Below are positions 45,230 to 54,275 of a stretch of DNA of 64,000 nucleotides, one piece after another. Where the stretch lies: the NCBI RefSeq assembly GCF_021044565.1, contig NZ_CP087997.1, positions 1,984,001-2,048,000 of the forward strand, written 5' to 3'. Made by a program: the position numbers and the translations under genes. The notes beneath the pieces are model-generated. The model was not told where the DNA came from. It was given only the letters and a program-made list of their open reading frames with translations, and made no database searches. Positions within the stretch are counted from its first letter, which is position 1. The number at the start of each line of letters is the position of its first letter. Origin of the DNA: Subtercola endophyticus. Its GTDB lineage: Bacteria > Actinomycetota > Actinomycetes > Actinomycetales > Microbacteriaceae.

Positions 45230-48121
45230 GTGGACCAGTGGCTCGCGACGATTCCGCCGCTGCTCATCATGCTCACTGTCGCCGGGTTCGTCGCCGTCGA
45301 GAGCATCGGGGTTCCGCTGCCGGGCGAGACCGTGCTCATCGCGGCCACGATCGTGTCGCTCGACGGCCACATCTCCCCGTGGCTGGTCTGGGGCTCGGCG
45401 GTTGTGGGAGCCGTGGTCGGAGACTCCGTCGGCTACCTCATCGGGCACCGGTTCGGCGTGCGGTTGCTCGCGGTCGGCTCGCGCCGGTTTCCGAACAGGT
45501 TCAGCCCCGAGGTCATCCACCGCGCCATCGGCACGATGAACCGGTGGGGCGCGCTGGCCGTCGTCGGCGGTCGTTTCGTGGCCATTCTGCGCATTCTGGT
45601 CGGCCCGCTGGCCGGTACGCTCCGGATGCCCTACCGCCGTTTTCTCGCAGCCAACGTCACGGGCGCCATTCTGTGGGCCGGAGCGATCGTGCTGGCCGTC
45701 TCGATGCTCGGCCACGCCGCCATCGAGCTGATTCACCAGTTCACGTGGATCGCGCTGCTCGTGGTGCTCGTCGCTGTCGTCATCATCGCCATCGTCGTCG
45801 TGTACCGATCGCGCCGGGCAGCCGTCCGGGCGGCGGAGCAGTCGGCAGCAGACCAGTCGACAGCGCCAGGCTCCCCCGGCAGCGAACGCACCGTCGACCC
45901 GGCCGACACCGCGACCGGAACCCTCGAGTTGAGCGACCTGTTCGAGCCCGACGGCAGCCTCAGCCCGCTCGCGGCGCGCGCCGGACTCGAGACGAACGCC
46001 TCCGGCGTCGCCGCCGTTCCCGGCCTCGCCGGGGTCTCGGGGCTCGCCGGCATCGCCCAAGCGGCAGGGGTCGTCGTGGGGCCGATCGGGCGCACCGCAC
46101 GACGCTTTCCGTTCACCACCGGCTTGTTCGGCATCTTCTTGATTCTGGGCATCGCCACCGGCGCCCTGTGGGATCCGGTGCATCGTCAGCCCTGGTACCA
46201 CAGCATCGCCTACGGGGTGCCCTCGTTTCTCGACGGGCAGTGGTGGACGCTGATTACGGGCACGTTCTTCTCGCAGCTGCCGATCCATTACGCACTTGTG
46301 CTCGTCGGGCTCATCGTGGGCGTCGGCTGGGCGGAGCGAAAGTTCGGCTCACGCCGGGCCTTCGGCATCTTCGCGGCCGGGCAGATCGTTGCGGTCGTGG
46401 GCAGCCTGTTCATCCTGCTCGCCGCGCGCTCGTTCGACAGCTCGTGGGCGAACGACCTCGCCACCCAGTACGACGTCGGGCCGTCGGGCGGCATGTTCGC
46501 CTGTCTGGCCGCCGCCATGATCACGCTTCGTGCGCCCTGGCGGCTGCGCCTTCGGTTCGCGCTGTTCGCTGCGGTCACGGTGGCGCTCATCTACATCTCG
46601 TCGCTGGCCGACCTCGAGCACTTTCTCGGAGTGCTGGGCGTCGTGGTCGCGGCCCCGTTCATTCAGGGCTTTCACCGAAAGCAGGGTCGGCCCTCGGTGC
46701 GGGAGTGGCGCATTCTGGCGTTCGCCAGCCTGGTGATTCTCGCCGTGGTCGAGATCATCGGCACGCTCTTGCCTTCTGACGACCCCGCGACCAGCGCGAG
46801 CCCGGGGGCGAGCACCTGGATCGACCTGGCGATCGACGTGATCATCATCGCCCTCATCGCGAATGGCATCAGGCAGGGATACCGTCTGCCGTGGGTGATC
46901 GCCGTGTGCCTCTGCGCGTTCAACGTGCTCGAGTTCGTCGCACTCACCGTCTACGCCATCGTGGCGGTCGATTTTCCGCCCAGCTTGTTCGAGGCGCTCA
47001 CCAACTCGTCGCTCTGGATCGCCCTTCTCGTGGTCTTGCTCCTCGGCCGTGGCGCCTATCGGGTGCCCTGGCGCCGATCGAGGCGCGTCGTTCGGCAAGT
47101 GGATGCTCCCAAGAGCCCGCTCGACATCTTGACCGAAAACGGCGGAGGCACCCTCTCGTGGATGACCATGTGGAAGGCGAACTCGTACTTCATCACCGCA
47201 GACGGGCAGAGTTATGTCGCCTACCAGCGATACTCGGGCGCGGCGATCGCGCTGGGCGACCCGGTCGGCCCTGCCGAGAACCTGGCGCAGACCGTGAGCG
47301 AATTCGTCGCGGAGTGCGAGCGGATCGGTCTCGTGCCGTGCTTCTTCTCGGTCTCTGACGAGACGCTCGCGGCAGCCCCCGAAGGCTGGACGAACCTGCA
47401 GGTCGCCGAAGACACCATCATCGACCTGCCGACCCTCGAGATGACGGGCAAGAAATGGCAGGCCATCCGCTCTTCGCTGAATCGGGCGACGCGCGAGAAC
47501 ATCACCTTTCGCATGACGAATCTGGCCGACGAGCCCTGGTCGATCGTGTCGCAAGTGCGCGCCATTTCTGAAGAGTGGGTCGGCGACAAGGCTCTGCCGG
47601 AGATGGGATTCACGCTGGGCGGGGTGGATGAAGCACTCGACCCGCACGTGAAGACCGCCCTTGCTCTCGACGAGTCGCAGACGGTGCAGGGAGTGTTGTC
47701 GTGGTTGCCCGTCTATGGCGCCGGCGACACCGTGCGCGGCTGGACCCTCGACCTCATGCGGCGTAAAGACGACGGGTTCAAGCCCGTCATGGAGTTCTTG
47801 ATCGCCTCGTCGTGCCTGTACTTTCAGGCCGAGGGTGCGCTCTTCGTTTCGCTCTCGGGCGCACCGCTCGCCCGGGCCGACGACCAGGGTGAGCCCGAGG
47901 GCATCGACGCTCTGCTCGAATCGCTCGGCAGAATTCTCGAGCCGCTCTACGGGTTTCAGTCGCTGCACAACTTCAAGACGAAATTCAACCCGCGCTACGA
48001 GCGGATGAGCCTGCTGTATCGCGACGAGGCAGACCTGCCGAAGATCGCTCTCGGGCTGACGCGGGCGTTTCTGCCGAACGAGTCGCTCGTGGGCATCGCG
48101 CGCATGGGGCTGCAGCGCTGA
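45230..48121 (+). CDS. DedA-rhomboid-like-DUF2156 triple-domain membrane protein (lysyl-PG-synthase-like)
   Basis: 963 aa, GTG at 45230. Residues 1-200: DedA/VTT domain (VESIGVPLPGETVLIAAT; GGRFVAILRILVGPLAGTLRMPYRRF), lipid scramblase/flippase family. 200-285: linker. 285-510: rhomboid-like six-helix core with GPSGG (Ser 419) and, 45 residues later, His 464 in LEHFLGVLG, the spacing of the rhomboid Ser-His pair. 510-640: more helices. 650-955: DUF2156/LPG_synthase_C acyltransferase domain (WKANSYFITADGQSYVAYQRYSGAAIALGDPVGP; KKWQAIRSSLNRA; LDLMRRKDDGFKPVMEFLIA). Related to MprF, which aminoacylates and flips phosphatidylglycerol. No lysyl-tRNA synthetase domain. Whether the rhomboid pair is active is unknown. 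Confidence 0.87.
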   Translation: MDQWLATIPPLLIMLTVAGFVAVESIGVPLPGETVLIAATIVSLDGHISPWLVWGSAVVGAVVGDSVGYLIGHRFGVRLLAVGSRRFPNRFSPEVIHRAIGTMNRWGALAVVGGRFVAILRILVGPLAGTLRMPYRRFLAANVTGAILWAGAIVLAVSMLGHAAIELIHQFTWIALLVVLVAVVIIAIVVVYRSRRAAVRAAEQSAADQSTAPGSPGSERTVDPADTATGTLELSDLFEPDGSLSPLAARAGLETNASGVAAVPGLAGVSGLAGIAQAAGVVVGPIGRTARRFPFTTGLFGIFLILGIATGALWDPVHRQPWYHSIAYGVPSFLDGQWWTLITGTFFSQLPIHYALVLVGLIVGVGWAERKFGSRRAFGIFAAGQIVAVVGSLFILLAARSFDSSWANDLATQYDVGPSGGMFACLAAAMITLRAPWRLRLRFALFAAVTVALIYISSLADLEHFLGVLGVVVAAPFIQGFHRKQGRPSVREWRILAFASLVILAVVEIIGTLLPSDDPATSASPGASTWIDLAIDVIIIALIANGIRQGYRLPWVIAVCLCAFNVLEFVALTVYAIVAVDFPPSLFEALTNSSLWIALLVVLLLGRGAYRVPWRRSRRVVRQVDAPKSPLDILTENGGGTLSWMTMWKANSYFITADGQSYVAYQRYSGAAIALGDPVGPAENLAQTVSEFVAECERIGLVPCFFSVSDETLAAAPEGWTNLQVAEDTIIDLPTLEMTGKKWQAIRSSLNRATRENITFRMTNLADEPWSIVSQVRAISEEWVGDKALPEMGFTLGGVDEALDPHVKTALALDESQTVQGVLSWLPVYGAGDTVRGWTLDLMRRKDDGFKPVMEFLIASSCLYFQAEGALFVSLSGAPLARADDQGEPEGIDALLESLGRILEPLYGFQSLHNFKTKFNPRYERMSLLYRDEADLPKIALGLTRAFLPNESLVGIARMGLQR

Positions 48122-48169
48122 CGGTCTTCGCCGAGCATCCGTCGACACGGGCGACGCTACGCTGGAGAC

Positions 48170-49174
48170 ATGGAATTCAGGTACCTCGGAAACAGCGGCC
48201 TCAAGGTCTCAGAAATCACCTACGGCAACTGGCTGACCCACGGTTCCCAGGTTGAGAACGAGATCGCCCGAGAGAGCGTGCAGGCCGCCCTCGAGGCCGG
48301 CATCACCACGTTCGACACGGCCGACGGCTACGCGAATACCGCGGCAGAGAAGGTGCTCGGCAAGGCGCTGAAGAACGAGCGCCGCGCGTCGCTGGAGATC
48401 TTCACCAAGGTGTACTTTCCGACCGGTCCGAAGGGCCCGAACGACACCGGCCTCAGCCGCAAGCACATCATGGAATCGATCGACGGCTCGCTTCGCCGGT
48501 TGCGTACCGATTACGTCGACCTCTACCAGGCGCACCGCTACGACTACGAGACGCCACTCGAAGAGACGATGACGGCCTTCGCCGACATCGTGCGGGCCGG
48601 CAAGGCGCTGTACATCGGCGTCAGCGAATGGACCGCCGCGCAACTTCGTGAGGCACACGCCCTTTCTACGAAACTGGGATTTCAGCTCATCTCGAACCAG
48701 CCGCAGTATTCGATGCTCTGGCGAGTGATCGAGGCCGAGGTGGTTCCCGCCTCTGTCGAACTCGGCATCTCGCAGATCGTCTGGTCGCCGGTTGCACAGG
48801 GCGTGCTGACGGGCAAGTACAAGCCCGGCGCCGCACTGCCCGAGGGATCGCGCGCCACCGACACTAAGGGCGGCGAAGACATGATCAAGAGCTGGCTGAG
48901 CGATGAGACGCTGACGCGGGTGCAGAAGCTGCAGCCGATCGCCGACGACCTGGGGCTGACGATGGCCCAGCTCGCGGTCGCGTGGGTGCTGCAGAACCCG
49001 AACGTCGCGTCGGCCATCATCGGGGCCTCCAAGCCCGAACAGATCGCCTCGAACGTGGTCGCGGCCGGCGTGAAGCTCGAGCCAGAGGTGCTGACACGCA
49101 TCGACGAGGCGCTGGGTGATGTCGTCGAGCGCAGCGCCGACAAGACCACGTCGCCTTCGCACCGGCTGGCCTAG
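48170..49174 (+). CDS. Aldo/keto reductase (potassium-channel-beta/YghZ-like)
   Basis: 334 aa. MEFRYLGNSGLKVSEITYGNW, AGITTFDTADGYANTAAEKVLGKAL (Asp, Tyr), IFTKVYFP (Lys), DLYQAHRYDYETPLEETMTA (His), IIGASKPEQIASN (cofactor). NADPH-dependent aldehyde reductase of the AKR family with substrates such as glyceraldehyde-3-phosphate or other aldehydes. Start 48 bp behind the fusion gene. Confidence 0.93.
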   Translation: MEFRYLGNSGLKVSEITYGNWLTHGSQVENEIARESVQAALEAGITTFDTADGYANTAAEKVLGKALKNERRASLEIFTKVYFPTGPKGPNDTGLSRKHIMESIDGSLRRLRTDYVDLYQAHRYDYETPLEETMTAFADIVRAGKALYIGVSEWTAAQLREAHALSTKLGFQLISNQPQYSMLWRVIEAEVVPASVELGISQIVWSPVAQGVLTGKYKPGAALPEGSRATDTKGGEDMIKSWLSDETLTRVQKLQPIADDLGLTMAQLAVAWVLQNPNVASAIIGASKPEQIASNVVAAGVKLEPEVLTRIDEALGDVVERSADKTTSPSHRLA

Positions 49175-49185
49175 GCGGGCCGGCG

Positions 49186-49422
49186 ATGGATCGGGCCACC
49201 CGCTTCTCTCTGCTCGGCCTCGGCGGCTCGTTCATCGTCGTGGTCGCCGCGGTGATCGATGCCATCACGCACGGCGCCTATGGCACGGTGCTGCTCATCA
49301 TCATGCTCGCGGGCATCGTCTTCGCGCTGGTCATGGTGGTGTCGGCTCGGCTGGAACGCCGCCGGGTACGCAAGCTGTCTGAGCCGCCCAAGCCGATGCC
49401 GCCGACTCAGCGCCTGCGCTGA
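49186..49422 (+). CDS. Small two-helix membrane protein
   Basis: 78 aa, ATG 11 bases after the aldo/keto reductase stop. Helices LGLGGSFIVVVAAVIDAI and TVLLIIMLAGIVFALVMVV, then a basic, Pro-rich tail. Probably cotranscribed with the reductase. Family not recognised. Confidence 0.7.
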   Translation: MDRATRFSLLGLGGSFIVVVAAVIDAITHGAYGTVLLIIMLAGIVFALVMVVSARLERRRVRKLSEPPKPMPPTQRLR

Positions 49423-49428
49423 GTGCGT

Positions 49429-49485
49429 TCGCGCGTCGCTTTACGCCGCTTCGTCGAGCGCATGGCGACCAAAAACGACGCGCGA
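49429..49485. terminator. Inverted repeat between convergent genes
   Basis: Arms TCGCGCGTCG (49429-49438) and CGACGCGCGA (49476-49485), with further partial pairing of GGCGACC with the left side. It fills the gap between the small membrane protein and the oxygenase gene. Confidence 0.7.
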
Positions 49486-49487
49486 GA

Positions 49488-50408
49488 CTAGGGCGCTGCG
49501 ACTCGTTCGAGGCGCGCGAGGCGGCGGCGAGCGGCGAGTTCGCTCGGTCCGGGCCCTGTGCCGAGCATGTCGCCCACGACCTTCAGCACAAGCCGAGTCG
49601 CGGTGACGCTGGGAAGCGGAACCCGCCACAGATGGGCGGGCTGCAGCCCGAGCATCCGGCGGTATTCGGGCGCGATCGACGCCACAGCACCGTTGAAGAG
49701 CACACGATAACCCGGCATCAGCCCGCGAGCCAGGGGCGGCCGGCGGATGAACCGAACCGCCTCGGCGACTCGCTCGTCGCTCTTCAGAGTGCCGGAGGTG
49801 AGAAACGCGCGGATCTGAGCGTGCAGCTCCGCCTCAGACCTCGGCGGGTTCGGCACCCCCATCAGCTCACCGGCCTTCGCCCACTCGCGAACATAAGCGT
49901 CGGGCCCACCGGGAATGGGCGTGCTCCAGAGCTTCGCTGTGGCGAGAAACGAGTCGGTGAACGCCAGGTGCACCCAGCTGAGCAGTTCGGGGTCGTTCGC
50001 GGCGTAGTCACGCTCACGGCCCTGGGCGTCGAGGTAACTTCCGACCACGCGCTCGTGCAGCTTCAGCACCCAGTTCGACGCAGAAACGGCTGTCTCGGTG
50101 TCGGCGTAGGTCACGGTGAAGATCCAGCGGATCGTACCTGCGAGCCGGCCGAGCGGGTCTTCGCGGTACCGCGACCAATCGTGCACGCCCGCCATCGCAC
50201 CCGGGTGCAGCGCCTGCATGAGCAGGGCACGAACGCCGGCCGCGATGGTGGCCGTCTGGCCGTGCACCGCCCAGGTGGCCGACGCGGGGTCGAAGAAGCC
50301 CGCGTCATCACCCTGGTCGAGGGCGAGCACCCACTCCGGCTGCCCCTCGAGCTGCCCGGTGAAGGTCGACCGCAGTCGGTTGCGCATGCTCTCGGGAAAG
50401 ATACTCAC
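49488..50408 (-). CDS. MpaB/latex-clearing-like oxygenase (DUF2236)
   Basis: 306 aa, ATG at 50408. DUF2236 motifs: GVRALLMQALHPGAMAGVHDWSRYREDPLGRLAGTIRWIFTVTYADTETA, then SWVHLAFTDSFL and RSEAELHAQIRAFL. The family includes the haem-dependent Lcp/MpaB oxygenases; conserved His and Arg are present (HPGAMAGVHD, RYREDP). Follows the ICMT gene on the same strand after 86 bp and may tailor the product of the neighbouring type III PKS. Confidence 0.85.
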   Translation of the reverse strand: MSIFPESMRNRLRSTFTGQLEGQPEWVLALDQGDDAGFFDPASATWAVHGQTATIAAGVRALLMQALHPGAMAGVHDWSRYREDPLGRLAGTIRWIFTVTYADTETAVSASNWVLKLHERVVGSYLDAQGRERDYAANDPELLSWVHLAFTDSFLATAKLWSTPIPGGPDAYVREWAKAGELMGVPNPPRSEAELHAQIRAFLTSGTLKSDERVAEAVRFIRRPPLARGLMPGYRVLFNGAVASIAPEYRRMLGLQPAHLWRVPLPSVTATRLVLKVVGDMLGTGPGPSELAARRRLARLERVAAP

Positions 50409-50494
50409 GCATCAATTCTGCGCCCGGCGGATGCCCGTAAGACCCCCTTGACGGAAAACTGCCAGCACTGCATTTCGTTGCACGCGTGCCGGCG

Positions 50495-51037
50495 TCAGGC
50501 CCCCGCCCGGGCATCCGGTGCCTGCGCGAGCCCGAACGCGAGAGCTCGCTCTTCGACAGGAATGCGAAAACGCAGCAGCAGTACCAGATTGATGACCGTG
50601 AACACGGTCGCCGTAATGTACGCATTATAGACCAACGGCAGGGCGATTCCCTCAGCGATGACCGCGACGTAATTGGGGTGGTTGAAGAATCGGTAGGGCC
50701 CCCGGTCGACCAGCGGCAACCCGGGCACGACGATCACCCGAGTGTTCCAGCGCTTGCCGAGGGTGGCGATGCACCACCAGCGCAGGGCCTGGCTGGCCAG
50801 GGCGATGACGAGCATCGGATAGCCCAGCCACGGGGTGAACGTGCGGTTCAGCAGAAACACTTCGGCCAGGCAGGCGAGCAGCATTCCCGTGTGCAGGCAC
50901 ACCATGAACGCAAAATGTCTCTTGCCGAACTCGACTCCGCCGCGCTTGAAGGCCCAGGCGGCGTTGCGCGACGAGACACCGAGTTCGACGAATCGTTCTG
51001 CCCCCGTTGCCAGAATCAGCGCCGCGTACCAGAGCAC
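50495..51037 (-). CDS. Isoprenylcysteine carboxyl methyltransferase-like protein (ICMT family)
   Basis: 180 aa from GTG at 51037, which shares one base with the PKS stop (TAGTG), so translation is coupled. Four to five helices and the cofactor-binding signature RWWCIATLGKRWNTRVIVVPGLPLVDRGPYRFFNHPNYVAV. In Streptomyces the SrsB protein, of the same family, O-methylates alkylresorcinols made by SrsA. Expected to methylate the PKS product. Confidence 0.88.
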   Translation of the reverse strand: MLWYAALILATGAERFVELGVSSRNAAWAFKRGGVEFGKRHFAFMVCLHTGMLLACLAEVFLLNRTFTPWLGYPMLVIALASQALRWWCIATLGKRWNTRVIVVPGLPLVDRGPYRFFNHPNYVAVIAEGIALPLVYNAYITATVFTVINLVLLLRFRIPVEERALAFGLAQAPDARAGA

Positions 51038-52128
51038 TAGCGGGCGGCCTCGGCATCGTCCGGCCACTTCAGCAACACGATCTCGGCGCAGACCCCCGGG
51101 CCGAGCGCAAACAGCAGACCGAGGCCGCCGGCCTCGAACTTGTCTTGCTCCAGCGTCTCGGCGAGCACATGCAGAATGGAGGCCGACGACATGTTTCCTT
51201 TGTCGGCCATCGACTGCCAGCTCACGTCGAGCGCGCCCTCGGGCAGATCGAGCGCCGACGAGAACGAGTTGAGCACGCGCGGGCCGCCCGGATGCGCGAG
51301 CCACACTTCGATGTCGGAGACCCCGATTTCGTGGGCGTTCAACATTCCTCGCACGTCGCTTTCGAAGTGCTCGTCGATCACATCGGCGACACCGGCGGTC
51401 AGCACGATGCGAAACCCGCTCGCGCTCGGGTTGAAACCGAGCACCTCGCGCGTGCCCGGGTAGAGCCGGCTTCGCGTGTCGATCACGTCGGGGCCGGTCA
51501 CGGGCATCCGTTTCGCCCGTTCAGAGCCGACCATGATGACGGCGGCAGAGCCGTCGCCGAACAGGCCGGTCGCAACGAGGTTGCCCATCGAGTCGTCGCC
51601 ACGCTGAACGGTGAGCGAGCAGAGTTCGACAGAGACCAGCAGGCCGACCTCGTCGGGATGCCCGAGCAGATAGTCGTTCACACGGGCGATGCCCGCCGCT
51701 CCTGCTACGCACCCCAGGCCGAACATCGGCATGCGTTTGATGTCGTCACGAAAACCGAGTCTCAGCGCGAGCAGAGCATCGACAGAGGGAGCCGAGATGC
51801 CGGTGACCGAGGTGAAGACGACAAAATCGATGTCGGAGGCGTGCAGGCCGGCCTTGAGCAGCGCCGCCGCCGTGGCCTCTTCGGCAAGCTCTAACGCTTG
51901 CACGATGAAGGTGTTGTTGGTCAGCGTGAACGTCAGCTCGTTGTCGCGGTACCACTCGTACGGCATCACCAGGTGGCGGCTGTTCACTTTGCTGTTGGCG
52001 TGCAAGCGGCGAACCAGCGCCATCTTGCTGGGATTCTCGGTGATGATCGAACCGAGTAGCTCCGTCAATTCATGCTGCGGATAAGAACGTGAGGGGAAGG
52101 CTGCGGCTACTCCCGCGATACGTGGCAT
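51037..52128 (-). CDS. Type III polyketide synthase (chalcone/stilbene synthase family)
   Basis: 363 aa. Thiolase-fold triad: Cys140 in MFGLGCVAGAAG, His in WLAHPGGPRVL, Asn in DKGNMSSASIL. The N-terminus MPRIAGVAAAFPSRSYPQHELTELLG is as in bacterial alkylresorcinol/alkylpyrone synthases. It should condense a fatty acyl starter with malonyl-CoA. First gene of PKS-ICMT-(MpaB); product type inferred from family and neighbour only. Confidence 0.93.
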   Translation of the reverse strand: MPRIAGVAAAFPSRSYPQHELTELLGSIITENPSKMALVRRLHANSKVNSRHLVMPYEWYRDNELTFTLTNNTFIVQALELAEEATAAALLKAGLHASDIDFVVFTSVTGISAPSVDALLALRLGFRDDIKRMPMFGLGCVAGAAGIARVNDYLLGHPDEVGLLVSVELCSLTVQRGDDSMGNLVATGLFGDGSAAVIMVGSERAKRMPVTGPDVIDTRSRLYPGTREVLGFNPSASGFRIVLTAGVADVIDEHFESDVRGMLNAHEIGVSDIEVWLAHPGGPRVLNSFSSALDLPEGALDVSWQSMADKGNMSSASILHVLAETLEQDKFEAGGLGLLFALGPGVCAEIVLLKWPDDAEAAR

Positions 52129-52191
52129 TTTTGCACGGTACCACGCGCGCGCGGCGTTCGTTCGACGCCCGAACCGGTGCGGCGAACGGGT

Positions 52192-53532
52192 CTAGAGTTT
52201 CTTGCCGGATCGCTTGTCGACCAGCGGAACGAGCGGAATGGCGACGAGAGGCAGAAGGGCCGTCAGTCCGAAGGCGGCAGCGAAACCGAAAACCCCGATC
52301 AGCGCGCCCATGACAGGTGCGGTTGCCGTCGCCGCAACAAATTGTGCCGTGTTCTGAGCACCGAGAGCGCGGCCCGACCATCGGCTGCCCGCGATCTCGG
52401 CGACAGCGGTGAAGGCCAGACCGTTGTCGGCGACAGTGATGGCCGAGGCCAGAATCACCGCCACGGCAGCAATCCCCGAGAGGCCCCACCAATCGGTCAG
52501 CGCCAAGACGATCATCATCAGCGCGGCAGCGCCTGCCACCACGCGCAACGGGAGCATACGGCTGCCCACGCGATCGGAAACCAGACCCACCACGATGCGC
52601 CCGAGCGCCCCGACGAACTGGGCAATGCCCACCACGAGGCCCGCCGCCAGCGGCTGCCAGCCCTCATCGGTGATCAGCCAGACCAGAGCGAACGTCGACA
52701 CGACGAACTGCGGAAAGACGAGCAGCACCGACACCCCGTGGATGCGCCAGAGCAACGAGGTGGTGCGGTACGGGTTCTGCGGCTTCTGACCGACGGGCAG
52801 CACGTCGTGCGGGGCGCGTTTGGGGTCCACGATGAACACGGCGCTCAGCACGGCGGCCGCGGCCGTCATCACAAACGGCAGCAGCAGCGCTGCGCTCAGC
52901 CCGTTCGCGGCGGCGATCGGCGGTACGACGATGGCCGCGACGGCGACGCCGAGCGGCTGCGCCATCTGCCGAATGCCCATGGCGAGGCCACGGCGCTCCC
53001 GAGGAAACCAGCCGACCACCAGACGGCCGCCCGCCGCGTTGGCGCTCGCTGCACCCATACCGCCGATCACGAAGAAGATCGTGATCGCGGTGAGGTCGCC
53101 GGCCACCAGGGCGCCCAGCGCGGCGAGTGCCGTGATCGTGAGGCCGGCCGCGATCACCCAGTGCTCTCCGACGCGGTCGGCGAGGGCTCCCCAGGCGATC
53201 AGGGTGAGCACCATGCCGAGCGAAGGAGCCGCCACCACCAGTCCGGCCTGCGCCAGCGAGAGGCCGCGCTGGTCGTGCAGCAGCGTGACGAGAAAGGCGG
53301 GAGTCGTGACGGCGATAGTTCCGGCGACCTGGGCGAAGAGGCCGAGCGCGAGCATGAACCAGGGGCGCAGGCCGAGCGGGGGCGCCGCGAGGGTCGCGCC
53401 GGTGGCGGCGGGCGCGGGTGCAGCGACGGCGGTCGGGGGCGCAGCGGCGGCGAGCGCGCGTGCGGCGGTAGACGCGGTCGCGGTCGCGGGTGGCGTCTCG
53501 GCCGCGGTCTCGGTCTCGGGTCGCTCAGTCAT
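52192..53532 (-). CDS. MFS transporter with disordered N-terminal arm
   Basis: 446 aa from ATG at 53532. The first 52 residues are Ala/Thr/Pro-rich. Twelve helices follow; motif A appears as GALADRVGEHWVIAAG, and a second as GLVSDRVGSRMLPLR. NNP/OFA-like small-molecule transporter; substrate not shown. Divergent from its GntR regulator, with a perfect operator between. Confidence 0.9.
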   Translation of the reverse strand: MTERPETETAAETPPATATASTAARALAAAAPPTAVAAPAPAATGATLAAPPLGLRPWFMLALGLFAQVAGTIAVTTPAFLVTLLHDQRGLSLAQAGLVVAAPSLGMVLTLIAWGALADRVGEHWVIAAGLTITALAALGALVAGDLTAITIFFVIGGMGAASANAAGGRLVVGWFPRERRGLAMGIRQMAQPLGVAVAAIVVPPIAAANGLSAALLLPFVMTAAAAVLSAVFIVDPKRAPHDVLPVGQKPQNPYRTTSLLWRIHGVSVLLVFPQFVVSTFALVWLITDEGWQPLAAGLVVGIAQFVGALGRIVVGLVSDRVGSRMLPLRVVAGAAALMMIVLALTDWWGLSGIAAVAVILASAITVADNGLAFTAVAEIAGSRWSGRALGAQNTAQFVAATATAPVMGALIGVFGFAAAFGLTALLPLVAIPLVPLVDKRSGKKL

Positions 53533-53550
53533 GATCCGGTTGCCTTTCGG

Positions 53551-53575
53551 TTGGTATACCACCACGGTATACCAA
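53551..53575. promoter_or_regulatory. GntR operator between MFS and gntR genes
   Basis: Perfect inverted repeat: TTGGTATACC, five bases, GGTATACCAA. It lies 19 bp from each start codon side and overlaps the -35 area of gntR, whose TAGACT (53582-53587) ends just before the ATG, suggesting a leaderless message. Confidence 0.85.
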
Positions 53576-53593
53576 CCTTGCTAGACTCGCAGC

Positions 53594-54262
53594 ATGGTAG
53601 AGATATCGCAGACCGTTCAGATCTACGCGCGGCTTCGGGAGGGCATCCTGAGCCTGTCGATGGCGCCGGGCGAGCGACTCACCGAGCGGGGCCTCGAGAC
53701 AGAGCTGCTGGCGTCGCGCACCCCGGTGCGGGCCGCGCTCATGCGTCTCGAATCCGAAGGGCTGGTTCAGCGCGAGGGGCGCGGGTGGATGGTCGCTCCC
53801 ATCGATCTCGCCGAGATCGCGCACCTGCTCGAGTACCGCGAAGTCATCGAATCGGCGGGGGTGCGACTGGCCTGCGAGCGCGCGGTCGACGCCGACATCG
53901 AGGCGCTCGACGAGTTGCTCGCCTCGTTCGACATCAGCCAGTCGAGCGAAGAGGGGTTACGCTCGGGCACCGACTTTCACGTGGAGTTGATGCGGCTGTC
54001 GCAGAATCCGTTTCTCGTCACCGCCACCGAGGGGTCGATGACCCGACTTTCTCGCACGCGCTGGCTCGAAGTGCAGACCGAGCAGTCGCGCGCTCTGGCG
54101 GTGTCGGAGCACCGAGCGATCGTGGATGCACTGCGGCACCGCGACGCCGACGTCGCCGTTCGGCGGGTCGTCGCCCACATTCACGACACGCGCGACCGGC
54201 TGCTCGCGGCCATCGACTCGGATCGACGGATGCTGCGGGCCCGCGGCGTCGCGATCGTGTGA
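53594..54262 (+). CDS. GntR-family regulator (FadR/VanR-like)
   Basis: 222 aa. wHTH: QIYARLREGILSLSMAPGERLTERGLETELLASRTPVRAALMRLESEGLVQREGRGWMVAPID; helical effector domain (FCD) with EIAHLLEYREVIESAGVRLA and HVELMRLSQNPFLV. Effector unknown. Controls the divergent MFS gene and probably itself. Confidence 0.92.
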   Translation: MVEISQTVQIYARLREGILSLSMAPGERLTERGLETELLASRTPVRAALMRLESEGLVQREGRGWMVAPIDLAEIAHLLEYREVIESAGVRLACERAVDADIEALDELLASFDISQSSEEGLRSGTDFHVELMRLSQNPFLVTATEGSMTRLSRTRWLEVQTEQSRALAVSEHRAIVDALRHRDADVAVRRVVAHIHDTRDRLLAAIDSDRRMLRARGVAIV

Positions 54263-54275
54263 GAAGGCGTTCGGG

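Noticed and set aside
46349..48148. 599-codon minus-strand frame over the DedA-rhomboid-LPG gene
   Set aside because: Highly charged composition, no homology pattern, complements a well-supported gene.
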